Shown here in pieces: positions 43,535 to 52,497 of a stretch of DNA of 64,000 nucleotides. Position 1 is the first letter of the stretch. Every line of letters starts with the position of its first letter. The DNA is from an uncultured Alistipes sp. Its GTDB lineage: Bacteria > Bacteroidota > Bacteroidia > Bacteroidales > Rikenellaceae. The notes under the pieces were generated by a model that worked only from the letters and a program-made list of their open reading frames with translations, did no database searches and was not told the origin of the DNA. A program made the translations under genes and the position numbers. The DNA lies in contig CALDPX010000007.1 of assembly GCA_937911745.1 (NCBI GenBank), positions 3,298 through 67,297 of the forward strand. The letters run 5' to 3'.

Positions 43535-45202
43535 ATGCTAAGTTTTTTCGCAAATCTCTGGGCTAACAACCGCCCGATGCTTATTCTGATGGCGATTTTG
43601 GTTGTGGTAATACCTTTCTTGGTATTCTACATCCGCAAAGCCACCAAAGAGCACCCCAAGGGTCTGATTGCTGCTGCTCTGAGCAACATGGGTGAGCGTT
43701 TCGGCTACTACATCATGAACGCCGTTTTGCTCTTGTTCATTTGCTCCAAGTTCGGTATTAGCGATGCTGCTGCCGGCTGGATTTACGCAGTATTCTATTT
43801 CCTTATCTATGTGCTCAGCCTGCCCGGTGGTATCATCGCCGACCGCACCCAAAAGTACAAAGGCACCATCATTGCAGGTCTTTTGGTAATGGCTCTTGGT
43901 TACGGCATCCTCTCGATTCCCGTATTTGCCGAGACAGCAGGTTTCTCGTGGGTTCTCGTTCTCACTTGCGTTGCTCTGTTCATCATCGCCTTTGGTAACG
44001 GTTTGTTCAAAGGCAACTTGCAGGCTATCGTAGGTCAGATGTACGACAACTTCGAGGCTGAGGCTGCAAAGAAGGGTCCCGAGGAGTTGGCAAAAGCAAA
44101 AGAGAAACGCGACTCTGGTTTCCAGATTTTCTACGTATTCATCAACATTGGTGGCGTTATCGCTCCCTTCATCGCTCCCCTGCTGAGGAGTTTCTGGCTC
44201 AAAATTCACGACTTGTCTTACAATGCAGACCTTCCCCGTTTGTGCCACGAGTTCATCAATACTTCGGGCAATATGGGCGAAGTTGCTACCGAGAACCTCA
44301 ACAACTTGGCAGCAGCAGTGGGTCACAATGGTGTGGTTGATGCAGCATTCTGCAACTCCTACTTGGAGATCTTCAACACCGGTGTTCACTTCTCGTTCAT
44401 CGCTTCGGTTGTTGCTATGCTCATCTCGCTCACCATCTTCCTCTGCGTTAAAGGCAAACTGCCCAACCCCGCAAAGAAAGAGAAGAAGGCTGAGGTACAG
44501 TATACCGCTGAGGAGAAGGCTGCAAACGCAAAGGAGATCAAACAGCGTCTCTATGCTCTGTTTGCAGTGCTTGGCGTTGCCGTATTCTTCTGGTTCTCGT
44601 TCCACCAGAATGGTCAGTCGCTGTCGGTATTTGCTCGTGACTTCGTTTCGACAGGTTCTATTCCTCCCGAAATTTGGCAGTGCATCAACCCCTTGTTTGT
44701 AATCATCCTCACTCCTATCATTATGTGGATTTTCGGCTCGCTGGCACGCAAAGGCAAAGAGGTTTCGACTCCTCGCAAGATTGCCCTTGGTATGTTCATC
44801 GCCGCTTGCGCCTACATCTTCCTTATGATTATTGCTGCTGCTAACAGCTATCCTTCGGGCAACGAGTTCAAGGGCTTGGCAGAGGCTATCAAGGAGTCGA
44901 TGAAGTGCAGTCCTCTGGTACTGATTGCAACCTACTTCTTCCTCACCGTTGCGGAGTTGTTCATTTCGCCTCTGGGCTTGTCGTTCGTATCGAAGATTGC
45001 TCCTCGCCACTTGCAGGGTATCTGCCAGGGCTTGTGGCTGTCGGCTACCGCTATTGGTAACCTCTTCATCGCTATTGGCGTAACTATGCTCAACACCTTC
45101 CCCGCACAGTGGATGTGCTGGGCAGTATTTGCAGGCTTCTGCCTCATCTCGATGGGTGTGATGCTCGGTATGGTTAAGTGGCTCGAAAAAGTTACTGCAT
45201 AA
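43535..45202 (+). CDS. POT/PTR2 family peptide MFS transporter
   Basis: A 555-residue proton-coupled di/tripeptide transporter. Twelve-plus helices follow the POT layout: SNMGERFGYYIMNAVL in helix 1, GGIIADRTQKYKGTIIAG between helices 2 and 3, FGNGLFKGNLQAIVGQMYD, GFQIFYVFINIGG, and ELFISPLGLSFVSKIAP. The usual ExxER motif is N51-M-G-E54-R55, so its first Glu is Asn. A long loop of charged residues (KEKKAEVQYTAEEKAANAKEIKQ) separates the halves. Confidence 0.92.
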   Translation: MLSFFANLWANNRPMLILMAILVVVIPFLVFYIRKATKEHPKGLIAAALSNMGERFGYYIMNAVLLLFICSKFGISDAAAGWIYAVFYFLIYVLSLPGGIIADRTQKYKGTIIAGLLVMALGYGILSIPVFAETAGFSWVLVLTCVALFIIAFGNGLFKGNLQAIVGQMYDNFEAEAAKKGPEELAKAKEKRDSGFQIFYVFINIGGVIAPFIAPLLRSFWLKIHDLSYNADLPRLCHEFINTSGNMGEVATENLNNLAAAVGHNGVVDAAFCNSYLEIFNTGVHFSFIASVVAMLISLTIFLCVKGKLPNPAKKEKKAEVQYTAEEKAANAKEIKQRLYALFAVLGVAVFFWFSFHQNGQSLSVFARDFVSTGSIPPEIWQCINPLFVIILTPIIMWIFGSLARKGKEVSTPRKIALGMFIAACAYIFLMIIAAANSYPSGNEFKGLAEAIKESMKCSPLVLIATYFFLTVAELFISPLGLSFVSKIAPRHLQGICQGLWLSATAIGNLFIAIGVTMLNTFPAQWMCWAVFAGFCLISMGVMLGMVKWLEKVTA

Positions 45203-45231
45203 GACAGCAAACTCATAAACCCAATATGTTT

Positions 45232-45263
45232 CGGCTCATTCCTTTGCGAATGAGCCGTTTTTT
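45232..45263 (+). terminator. terminator after the POT transporter
   Basis: CGGCTCATTC (45232-45241) with GAATGAGCCG (45248-45257), CTTTGC loop, then TTTTTT. Confidence 0.93.
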
Positions 45264-45275
45264 ATACTCCAACCC

Positions 45276-45306
45276 TTTGATTTCTAACACAGAATTATTA
45301 TATTTG
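45276..45306 (+). promoter_or_regulatory. consensus promoter with no immediate gene
   Basis: TTTG 45276-45279 and TATATTTG 45299-45306 with ideal 19-base spacing. The nearest annotated start is ~300 bases downstream. The transcript would begin with a C-rich structured leader (hairpin GTAGC/GCTAC near 45386-45402 inside CCCCC/GGGGG). Confidence 0.75.
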
Positions 45307-45454
45307 CACTAACCAACTATTTTTGCTTATGAAAATCGTCAAATAATGGGGTGAGTTGAAAGTGTACGTTCCACTCCCCCACCCGTAGCTACCCCTGCTA
45401 CGATACCTCTCGGGGGTAATAAACAGACACTACATAACCAAAAATATTACTCTA
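45307..45454 (+). other. probable transcribed leader or small RNA region
   Basis: It lies downstream of a consensus promoter. It contains a five-codon frame (MKIVK) and nested inverted repeats GTAGC/GCTAC inside CCCCCACCC/CTCGGGGG (about 45376-45416). No terminator-type T-run follows, so it more likely leads into the small frame and receptor gene downstream. Confidence 0.4.
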
Positions 45455-45580
45455 ATGGATGGAATGTTAGTATGTTGGGTAAAAGCCGATTCACTTACAG
45501 AGGCAGATACTTGGGCAAAGCAAACTTACGGACCTTCCGCATATGCCAGACTTCATAACTCGCTCATTCCATCTCTGTAA
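45455..45580 (+). CDS. possible 41-residue small protein
   Basis: An ATG frame encodes MDGMLVCWVKADSLTEADTW, then AKQTYGPSAYARLHNSLIPSL, ending 23 bases before the receptor gene. Codon choice looks native and it lies downstream of a consensus promoter. No family is recognised, and chance cannot be excluded at this length. Confidence 0.35.
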   Translation: MDGMLVCWVKADSLTEADTWAKQTYGPSAYARLHNSLIPSL

Positions 45581-45603
45581 TATCGTTATATCTTTTAGAT
45601 TAA

Positions 45604-48279
45604 GTGAAAGTTATTGAGCGCATACTCCTTATAGCCATCTTTATCCTGCCCGCACTGAACCTCTGGGGGCAGGATAGGGAAATTTGTGGTGTGGTAGTAT
45701 CGGCAGACGATAAAAGCAAAGGTTTGGAGTCGGTGAACGTAATGTTGATGGATGAGGCGCTCGCAACCTCGTACGGATTTCGTATCACTGACAGCAACGG
45801 CGAGTTCTGTTTCGAGACTCCCAAGAGCGCACAAGGCAAAGAGTTGGTGCTGTACATCACGGGGTTCAACATCCAAGAGGTAATGGTGCCGGTAGGTAGC
45901 AACGACAGCAAACCGTTGCGCGTTGTGGTACAAAGCAAAAACCTCGTAATAAGGGAGATTACCGTAAAAGCCGAGTCGGAGGCAAGGCGAGGTGACACGC
46001 TCTCATACATAGCATCATCCTACAAGAGTATAAGCGACAAGAACCTCGGCGACCTGATGCGCAAAATACCCGGTCTGGAAGTAGCGCAAAGTGGCGTGGT
46101 GCGCTATCAGGGCGAGGAGATAAGCAAGTTCTACATTGAGGATATGGACCTGCTGGGAGGCGGTTACAACATAGCAGTAAATAATGTTGACGTAGAGAAC
46201 ATTGCAAGCATAGAGGTCTACGAGCAACACCAACCCATTGCAGCCCTCAGGGGTCTATCCGACTCACACAAGGCAGCAGTAAACATCAAGTTCAAAGAGA
46301 GTGCAAAGGGAATTTTCAACGGCAACGCCCTGCTCGGTGCGGGCATAGATAGTGATGGTGCGCTATGGAAAGGTGGTCTGACAGGGCTCTATTTCAGTGA
46401 CAAGGTGCAGAGTATTGCCACCTACAAAACCAACAATATGGGCGAAGATGTGACCGCCGAATTGACAACCCTACACTCGGGCACTGCGACATCCTCACCG
46501 CTGCTCAACGTGGCAATGCCTACCACGCCTCCCGTATCGCAAGAGCGTTATCTCGACAACATATCGCACGCTGCAACCATCAACTCCATGGTGCGCATTG
46601 GTAAGAATACAGACCTAACGGCAAAGGTGTCGCATCTGAGCGATGAGCGGCTCTTCGAGAGCGAGCAACGATATATCTACTTTATGCCCAGCGGTGAGAG
46701 GTTGGTGGTGGACGAGCAGACATCCGCAACAAACTCAACAACGCACACCAACGCCACAATTAGCCTTCGCTCCAACGGCGAACGATTCTACATAAACAAC
46801 AGCACCGACTTCGGCATCAAGAGCGAAGAGGTCGAGGGCTTTGCGGAGGAGAACAACAACGACATAGGTCAGTGGCTCGACAAGCCCGCTCTAAGGATTG
46901 CCAACAACCTGCACGTTGTGGGCACTGTGGGCAAGCTGACACTCTCAGCCAGTTCCGTTGTGAACTACAACCAGTCGGATGAGAGTCTTATGGTGACACA
47001 ACTACTCGACAATCAGCCAACCCCCTCCACCGAGCAGAGTATTGCTACAAATAGCCTCACAAGCCACAACACACTCTCTACGGGAGTGCAGTTGAGCAGG
47101 CTAAACCTCAACGTATTGTGCGAGTTGAACACTTCGCACAACACCCTATCGTCACAGCTGAACAATCATAGCAGCGAGGAGTCGTTCGCACCCGAAGAGT
47201 CGCGCAATGAGATAGAGTACAACCTTGCGGAGGTAAAAATCCATCCATCTATCCACTACGCCTCGGGCAACAACTTTTTGGCAACGCTGGGAATGCCCGT
47301 CTGTTTGGTCAATATCGACAACCACGACCTACTACGCAACACCAACAAGGAGATAAACACCATTAACGCCTCACCCTCACTCTTTGTGCAGTACAGACCG
47401 CTAAGAAATCTAAAAATCACCGCACAGGTATCACACGCCGAGAACTATGGCTCGTTGTATGACTCCTACGCGGGATATATAATGTACAACTACCGCACCA
47501 TAGGCTCTATGGGTGGCGAGACACCACATCGTTCCACCGACAACTACAACGTGGCACTCCTATACGATGATATACTCTCTGTGGTGTTCGCAACGCTGAG
47601 GGGTGGATATATGCGAACAAAGAGCAACATTATCTACAACACCCTCTACGAAGGGACAATGATGACCACAGAGGGAGTGTTGTTCGACAACGCCACCGAG
47701 CAGTGGTACGCCACCGCCACGCTAAGCAAACGCATCAAGGAGTGGCGCACCACCATCAACGCTTCTCTGAGCATCAGCCAAACGATGAGCGATGCGATGT
47801 TCGAGAACGTCTTGATGGCTAATCGGAGTTACCAAATCTCGGCAGGCGTGAACATCACCTCCACCCCTGCGAGCTGGTTGGAGGTCTACTATTCGGGCGG
47901 CTGGGGCAACCACAACAGCATACTTGGCACTATGCAGTACAGCCCAATAAACACCCTTGGGCAGCAGGTGGAGATGACGGTTATTTTAAGCAACCCGAGT
48001 AACAACCAAGGGACAACAAACCATCAGAGCAACACCACTTGCTTTGTTGCAGCCCAACACCTCTACAATAGTGCACTTGCAGAGTCGGTGCGCAACCTTG
48101 TATTTGTGGATGCAGGCATTGGATGGAAGAACAAAATGTTAGAAGTGCTCCTGAGAGCACAGAATATACTCGGTAACAATCAGTATAGTACTTCCAACAT
48201 AGACAACAACCTCGACTACACCTACACCTATCAATTGCGCCCCTCGGCACTAATTGGGGAGATTATAGTGAAGTTTTAG
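45604..48279 (+). CDS. TonB-dependent receptor-like outer-membrane protein with carboxypeptidase-regulatory-like domain
   Basis: 891 residues, with a GTG start giving the signal peptide VKVIERILLIAIFILPALNLWG-Q. Residues ~22-105 are a carboxypeptidase D regulatory-like fold (REICGVVVSADDKSKGLESVNVML). Residues ~115-235 are the plug (RRGDTLSYIASSYKSISDKNLGDLMRKIPGLEV, IEVYEQHQPIAALRG). The rest is a beta-barrel ending in Phe (ALIGEIIVKF). It lacks SusC hallmarks, and the next gene is GLPGLI, not SusD. The GLPGLI pairing recurs in Bacteroidota; its cargo is unknown. Confidence 0.85.
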   Translation: MKVIERILLIAIFILPALNLWGQDREICGVVVSADDKSKGLESVNVMLMDEALATSYGFRITDSNGEFCFETPKSAQGKELVLYITGFNIQEVMVPVGSNDSKPLRVVVQSKNLVIREITVKAESEARRGDTLSYIASSYKSISDKNLGDLMRKIPGLEVAQSGVVRYQGEEISKFYIEDMDLLGGGYNIAVNNVDVENIASIEVYEQHQPIAALRGLSDSHKAAVNIKFKESAKGIFNGNALLGAGIDSDGALWKGGLTGLYFSDKVQSIATYKTNNMGEDVTAELTTLHSGTATSSPLLNVAMPTTPPVSQERYLDNISHAATINSMVRIGKNTDLTAKVSHLSDERLFESEQRYIYFMPSGERLVVDEQTSATNSTTHTNATISLRSNGERFYINNSTDFGIKSEEVEGFAEENNNDIGQWLDKPALRIANNLHVVGTVGKLTLSASSVVNYNQSDESLMVTQLLDNQPTPSTEQSIATNSLTSHNTLSTGVQLSRLNLNVLCELNTSHNTLSSQLNNHSSEESFAPEESRNEIEYNLAEVKIHPSIHYASGNNFLATLGMPVCLVNIDNHDLLRNTNKEINTINASPSLFVQYRPLRNLKITAQVSHAENYGSLYDSYAGYIMYNYRTIGSMGGETPHRSTDNYNVALLYDDILSVVFATLRGGYMRTKSNIIYNTLYEGTMMTTEGVLFDNATEQWYATATLSKRIKEWRTTINASLSISQTMSDAMFENVLMANRSYQISAGVNITSTPASWLEVYYSGGWGNHNSILGTMQYSPINTLGQQVEMTVILSNPSNNQGTTNHQSNTTCFVAAQHLYNSALAESVRNLVFVDAGIGWKNKMLEVLLRAQNILGNNQYSTSNIDNNLDYTYTYQLRPSALIGEIIVKF

Positions 48280-48311
48280 AGATATTTTTAGAATACAACA
48301 CCTCAGCCTCT

Positions 48312-49184
48312 ATGAAACGCATCGTAAAACTCATTCTGCTATATACACTCTCCACCGTTCCTTTTCTCTCGTGGGGTCAGGTATCTGTGATGGGAGTTAG
48401 TCAGAAATTCCAATATATGGCATCCGAACTACCCAAATACGAGGTCGTAGACAGCACACTCCTGGTAGTCCACTACCGCTACTTCTACCCTACGGACAAC
48501 TTCAAGGATGGTTTTGTGCGCGTTGAGGACGATATAGCAGTGCAAATATCGCCAACCAAGAGCAAAACCTACTCTCACAACCTCCATCTCATGGATAGGA
48601 ACATCTCCTACGGCGAGAAGAACAATGTACGGTTCCGCTTAGACTACAACGATTTCGAGTATTTCTACGACTCCGAGGAGGGATGTTACGAGGTAGGTAG
48701 ACGCATCCCCTACTCGCGTATACTATATGGCAACACCCAAGTTGTGGAGTATAAGGCAAAGGCAGAACCCATTGAATGGGCTATCGACCCACAGATCGAC
48801 ACCTTGCTCGGCTATAAGTGTATGAGCGCCGTCGGCAGAGTGGCAGGTCGCGAGTGGCGCGTGTGGTTCACCTTCGAGATTCCTGTCCGCGCCAACCTAT
48901 GGCTCTTCGGCAACCTTCCCGGTTTGGTGTTGAGGGCAGAGAGTACAGATGGCAACTTCTTGTTCGATTGTTATAGTCTGCGACAGGTCGTGGAACCTAT
49001 TTGTCACTATCGCTGGCTCCCAACGAAGACGAGCCGCGAGAAATGGCTTGCCACCGAACGGGAGATGTACGCCAACCCTGCGGACTATTTCTCTCAGGGC
49101 AACACCATAAGTGCTATGAGTATCAACGGCGAGCCCCTCGAAGAGAAATGGACCGTCCGCTACGCACCTCTCGAATTGGAGTAG
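48312..49184 (+). CDS. GLPGLI family secreted protein
   Basis: 290 residues. Signal peptide MKRIVKLILLYTLSTVPFLSWG-Q. The family signature appears as FGNLPGLVLRAE, preceded by LLGYKCMSAVGRVAGREWRVWFTFEIPV, the usual layout (a conserved Cys, then W-x-A/T-W/F and the GLPGLI turn). The family is restricted to Bacteroidota and its function is unknown. It starts 32 bases after a TonB-receptor-like gene, suggesting that the two proteins act together at the outer membrane. Confidence 0.9.
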   Translation: MKRIVKLILLYTLSTVPFLSWGQVSVMGVSQKFQYMASELPKYEVVDSTLLVVHYRYFYPTDNFKDGFVRVEDDIAVQISPTKSKTYSHNLHLMDRNISYGEKNNVRFRLDYNDFEYFYDSEEGCYEVGRRIPYSRILYGNTQVVEYKAKAEPIEWAIDPQIDTLLGYKCMSAVGRVAGREWRVWFTFEIPVRANLWLFGNLPGLVLRAESTDGNFLFDCYSLRQVVEPICHYRWLPTKTSREKWLATEREMYANPADYFSQGNTISAMSINGEPLEEKWTVRYAPLELE

Positions 49185-49252
49185 GTTTTCTTTATCAGAC
49201 AAGTTCAAAAGGGCAGGGGAAAGACTCTCATACCCTTTTTATTGCCCTATCG

Positions 49253-49284
49253 TTTTGATTTTCGCCCATATTTAGGTACATTTG
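49253..49284 (+). promoter_or_regulatory. promoter of the MBL hydrolase/radical SAM pair
   Basis: TTTTG 49253-49257 and TACATTTG 49277-49284, 19 bases apart. Confidence 0.8.
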
Positions 49285-49308
49285 TGGGAATAAATCATTT
49301 TTGGGGAT

Positions 49309-50076
49309 ATGTTGAAACTTACATTTTTGGGTACGGGGACTTCGCAGGGGGTGCCGATGATTGGGTGCGACTGCGAGGTGTGTCGCTCGGCAGACCCGAA
49401 GGACAAGCGTCTGCGCTCGTCGGCGATGGTCGAGGTCGGAGGGGTGTGCATAGTGATTGATGCAGGTCCCGACTTCCGCTACCAGATGTTGCGTGCGGGG
49501 GTAAAGGACCTCAGCGCCATACTCCTCACACACCAGCACACCGACCACATCATAGGACTCGATGACGTGAGGGCTTTCAACTACTTTTGCCAAAAGAGTG
49601 TAGACATCTATGCCACCGAGGCGGTGCAGGGTGCCTTGCGCAGGGTTTTCGACTACGCCTTTGCCGAGAAGCCCTACCCCGGAGCACCAAGGATGACGCT
49701 CCACACCATTGGTAGTGCCCCATTCGAGGTGGAGGGTGTAAGGATTGTGCCCATCTGTGGCAAGCACTTCACACTGCCCGTTACGGGCTACCGCATTGGC
49801 GAGGTTGCCTACCTTACGGACTTTAATCACATAGAGGAGAGCGAGTTGGAGAAGTTGCAGGGTTTGGACGTTTTGGTCATCAACGCCCTGAGGCACACAC
49901 GCCACCTCTCGCACTTTGCACTCCCCGATGCCATAGAGATTGCCCGTAAGGTCGGTGCCAAGAGCACCTATTTTACCCACATATCCCACCAAATGGGGCT
50001 TCACGCCACCGAGGAAAAACTCCTACCCGAGGGTATGCACTTTGCCTACGATATGCTAACGATAGAAATACCATAA
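49309..50076 (+). CDS. MBL-fold metallohydrolase (PhnP-like)
   Basis: 255 residues. MLKLTFLGTGTSQGVPMIGCDCEVCRSADPKD holds the extra zinc-binding Cys motif of PhnP-type phosphodiesterases. The di-metal site is LTHQHTDHIIGLDD, with later ligands in VPICGKHF, AYLTDFNHIEE and THISHQMG. PhnP cleaves cyclic ribose phosphates; many Bacteroidota homologues lack phn genes, so the substrate here is open. Six bases separate it from the radical SAM gene. Confidence 0.9.
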   Translation: MLKLTFLGTGTSQGVPMIGCDCEVCRSADPKDKRLRSSAMVEVGGVCIVIDAGPDFRYQMLRAGVKDLSAILLTHQHTDHIIGLDDVRAFNYFCQKSVDIYATEAVQGALRRVFDYAFAEKPYPGAPRMTLHTIGSAPFEVEGVRIVPICGKHFTLPVTGYRIGEVAYLTDFNHIEESELEKLQGLDVLVINALRHTRHLSHFALPDAIEIARKVGAKSTYFTHISHQMGLHATEEKLLPEGMHFAYDMLTIEIP

Positions 50077-50082
50077 TCAACT

Positions 50083-52194
50083 ATGACCGATATATTACTT
50101 TTAACCCCTCCTTTCGTACAGCCCAACTGCCCCTACCCCGCCACAGCCTATCTTACGGGCTACCTAAGGCGCAAGGGCTACACCGTTGAGCAAGCCGACA
50201 TCTCCATCGAAACCCTCGCAAGGGTTTTCAGCCGAGAGTTCATCTCCTCGCTCTTCGAGAACTACGATGGCGAGGGAGATGAGAATTGCAACCGTATGTG
50301 GGCTCTCAGGGGGGACTATGTCGCCACCATAGAGAGTGTCATACTCTTCTTGCAGGGCAAGGACAACACCATCGCAAGTCTCATTTGCTCGCCCGACTAT
50401 CTACCCCAAGCAGGCAGGTTTGAACAGATGGCAGAGGTGGAGGAGGTCTTTGGCTCGCTTGGTCAGAAGGATTGTGCCGAGTATCTCGCAACTCTCTATT
50501 TGCAGGACCTGAGCGACTTCATAAGGGCGACTGTTACGCCCGATTTTGAGGTTGTGAAGTATGGCGAGAGCCTTGCGGTGTCGATTGCCGAGTTTTCGAC
50601 CATTGAGCAAGAGTTGCAAAAACCACGCAATGCTATCGACAACCTTATGTGCGACATCCTCAGGGAGCATATTGAGCGCACACAGCCCCGCCGAGTAGGC
50701 ATTTCGGTACCCTTCCCCGGTAACCTTTTGGGCGCACTGCGTATCGGTCAATACATCAAGGCAAACTACCCCTCGATTGAGGTCGTAATGGGTGGAGGCT
50801 ACCCCACTACCGAGTTGCGCACGATGAGCGACAGGGAGATTTTCCGCTATGTGGACTATATCGTGCTCGATGATGGCGAACTCGCCTTGGAGCGCATATT
50901 GGAGGGTGGAGAACTGCTCCACACATACACCTCGGAGGGCTATCACGAGGGTAACGGGCGCATAAGCCACCGCGAGCGTGGGTGTCCCGACTTTGGAGGA
51001 CTGCCCCACTCGCTCTACTTCTCGCTGACGGAGGTAACAAATCCTATGCACCGACTATGGAGCGATGGCAGGTGGAACAAGATGATGCTTGCGCACGGCT
51101 GCTATTGGGCAAAGTGTGCCTTCTGCGACACCACGCTCGACTACATCGGTTGCTACGATGCGGTTAGTGCTGCGGAGATTGCCGACTGGATGGACGAGGT
51201 GGCACGGCAGACGGGCTCGCGAGGTTTTCACTTTGTCGATGAGGCAGCACCCCCACGACTGTTGAAAGAACTCTCGCTCGAACTCCTCCGCCGAGGGGCA
51301 AGGTATAGTTGGTGGACCAACATACGCTTCGAGAAGAGCTATACGGGCGACCTTTGCGCACTATTGGCAAGGGCGGGATGTGTGGCAGTGAGTGGCGGCT
51401 TGGAGGTCGCCAGCGATAGGCTTTTGGAGATGATTGGAAAGGGTATTACCATAGAGCAGGCAACCCTTGCAATGCGCAACTTCTACTATGCGGGCATTAT
51501 GGTCCACACCTATTTGATGTATGGACTGCCCACCGAGACGCTCCAAGAGAGTGTTGATGCTGCGGAGGTTGTGCGCCAGATGTTCCGTGCCGAACTTATT
51601 GGCTCCGCCTTCTGGCACCGCTATGCTATGACCGTACACTCTCGCTCGGGACACGAGCCCGAAGCCTTTGGCGTAAGGCGCAAAGATAGACTACCCAATC
51701 CCTTTGCCAACAACGAAGTACCATTTGCCGAGAATAGGGGCTACTCGCTCGATATGGTGGGCGAGGCTCTCAACCTCTCGCTCGCCAATTGGTTGGTGGG
51801 CTATGGCTTGGACAAGCCCGTACACAAGTGGTTTGCGACAAAAGTCCCCGCCACAACCGTCATTCCCTCGCTCATTACCGACCACCTTATAAAACCCGAC
51901 TCGTGCCGCATCTACAACGATAAGGCACGCATTGTGTGGGTAGGAGGTACGCCCGAACTCTCCGAGGAGGGCATCATCATCCATACACCCTCGACCACCA
52001 AGGAGGTCAAGTTCCCCGAGGCGGAGGCTGAGTTTATGTTTGCCGTCTTGGAGCAGACTTCCGACCTCGCCGAAGAGTACACCTTCGAGCAGATACGCAC
52101 CCTCTGGGAGGAGCACTTTGACCGCCCCTTCATAGAGTTCTACTCCTCGAAAAAGTGGGACATTGTGAGAAAGTTGGGCTTGTTGCAGATTTGA
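50083..52194 (+). CDS. B12-binding-domain radical SAM protein
   Basis: 703 residues. The N-terminal ~280 residues resemble a cobalamin-binding Rossmann domain (ILLLTPPFVQPNCPYPATAYLTGYLRRKGYTV, GISVPFPGNLLGALRIGQYIKANYPSIEVVMGGGYP), though no DxHxxG motif is seen. The radical SAM cluster is C340-YWAK-C345-AF-C348, a CX4CX2C spacing instead of the classic CX3CX2C. The barrel continues with FHFVDEAAPPR, GLEVASDRLLEMIGKG and YLMYGLPTET. The C-terminal ~170 residues are unassigned. Reaction unknown. It forms an operon with the MBL hydrolase. Confidence 0.88.
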   Translation: MTDILLLTPPFVQPNCPYPATAYLTGYLRRKGYTVEQADISIETLARVFSREFISSLFENYDGEGDENCNRMWALRGDYVATIESVILFLQGKDNTIASLICSPDYLPQAGRFEQMAEVEEVFGSLGQKDCAEYLATLYLQDLSDFIRATVTPDFEVVKYGESLAVSIAEFSTIEQELQKPRNAIDNLMCDILREHIERTQPRRVGISVPFPGNLLGALRIGQYIKANYPSIEVVMGGGYPTTELRTMSDREIFRYVDYIVLDDGELALERILEGGELLHTYTSEGYHEGNGRISHRERGCPDFGGLPHSLYFSLTEVTNPMHRLWSDGRWNKMMLAHGCYWAKCAFCDTTLDYIGCYDAVSAAEIADWMDEVARQTGSRGFHFVDEAAPPRLLKELSLELLRRGARYSWWTNIRFEKSYTGDLCALLARAGCVAVSGGLEVASDRLLEMIGKGITIEQATLAMRNFYYAGIMVHTYLMYGLPTETLQESVDAAEVVRQMFRAELIGSAFWHRYAMTVHSRSGHEPEAFGVRRKDRLPNPFANNEVPFAENRGYSLDMVGEALNLSLANWLVGYGLDKPVHKWFATKVPATTVIPSLITDHLIKPDSCRIYNDKARIVWVGGTPELSEEGIIIHTPSTTKEVKFPEAEAEFMFAVLEQTSDLAEEYTFEQIRTLWEEHFDRPFIEFYSSKKWDIVRKLGLLQI

Positions 52195-52227
52195 GGTGTG
52201 GAGTGGTGCTAAAATGGAAAAAAGTTG

Positions 52228-52235
52228 TATCTTTG
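52228..52235 (+). promoter_or_regulatory. -7 element for tRNA-Pro
   Basis: TATCTTTG, 53 bases before the tRNA. No TTG at the usual distance. Confidence 0.5.
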
Positions 52236-52288
52236 CACCGCCCTTTTGCCAAGGAGAGATGTGGTAATTTCCTATGTGCAATGGGTTT

Positions 52289-52363
52289 CGGGGTGTAGCG
52301 CAGTCCGGTTAGCGCGCCAGCTTCGGGAGTTGGAGGCCGAGAGTTCGAATCTCTTCACCCCGA
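52289..52363 (+). tRNA. tRNA-Pro (anticodon CGG)
   Basis: Cloverleaf with acceptor CGGGGTG/CACCCCG, D stem GCGC/GCGC, anticodon stem CCAGC/GTTGG (one G-U), loop TTCGGGA (anticodon CGG, G37), T arm GAGAG-TTCGAAT-CTCTT, discriminator A. CCA is not encoded. Confidence 0.96.
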
Positions 52364-52365
52364 CA

Positions 52366-52497
52366 GAGAATAAAAGTAAGACCACTCGCATTTTGCGAGT
52401 GGTCTTTTGCGTGAGAAAGGGGCTATGAATTATATTCATAAAGCCCCTTTACCACGCAAAAGAGTACCTGCCGTTGGCAGGTCTTACTTTTATTCCC
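52366..52497. repeat. multi-branched palindrome after tRNA-Pro
   Basis: A 16-bp perfect outer stem (52368-52383 with 52480-52495) encloses three arms. Arm 1 is ACTCGCA/TGCGAGT (52384-52400). Arm 2 is CTTTTGCGTG/CACGCAAAAG (52404-52462), holding AAAGGGGCT/AGCCCCTTT and an apical ATGAAT-TAT-ATTCAT. Arm 3 is CTGCC/GGCAG (52468-52480). No reading frame fits. Confidence 0.85.
52378..52410 (+). terminator. terminator of tRNA-Pro
   Basis: AAGACCACTCGCA (52378-52390) pairs with TGCGAGTGGTCTT (52394-52406), followed by TTGC. The hairpin competes with the larger palindrome for the same bases. Confidence 0.7.
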
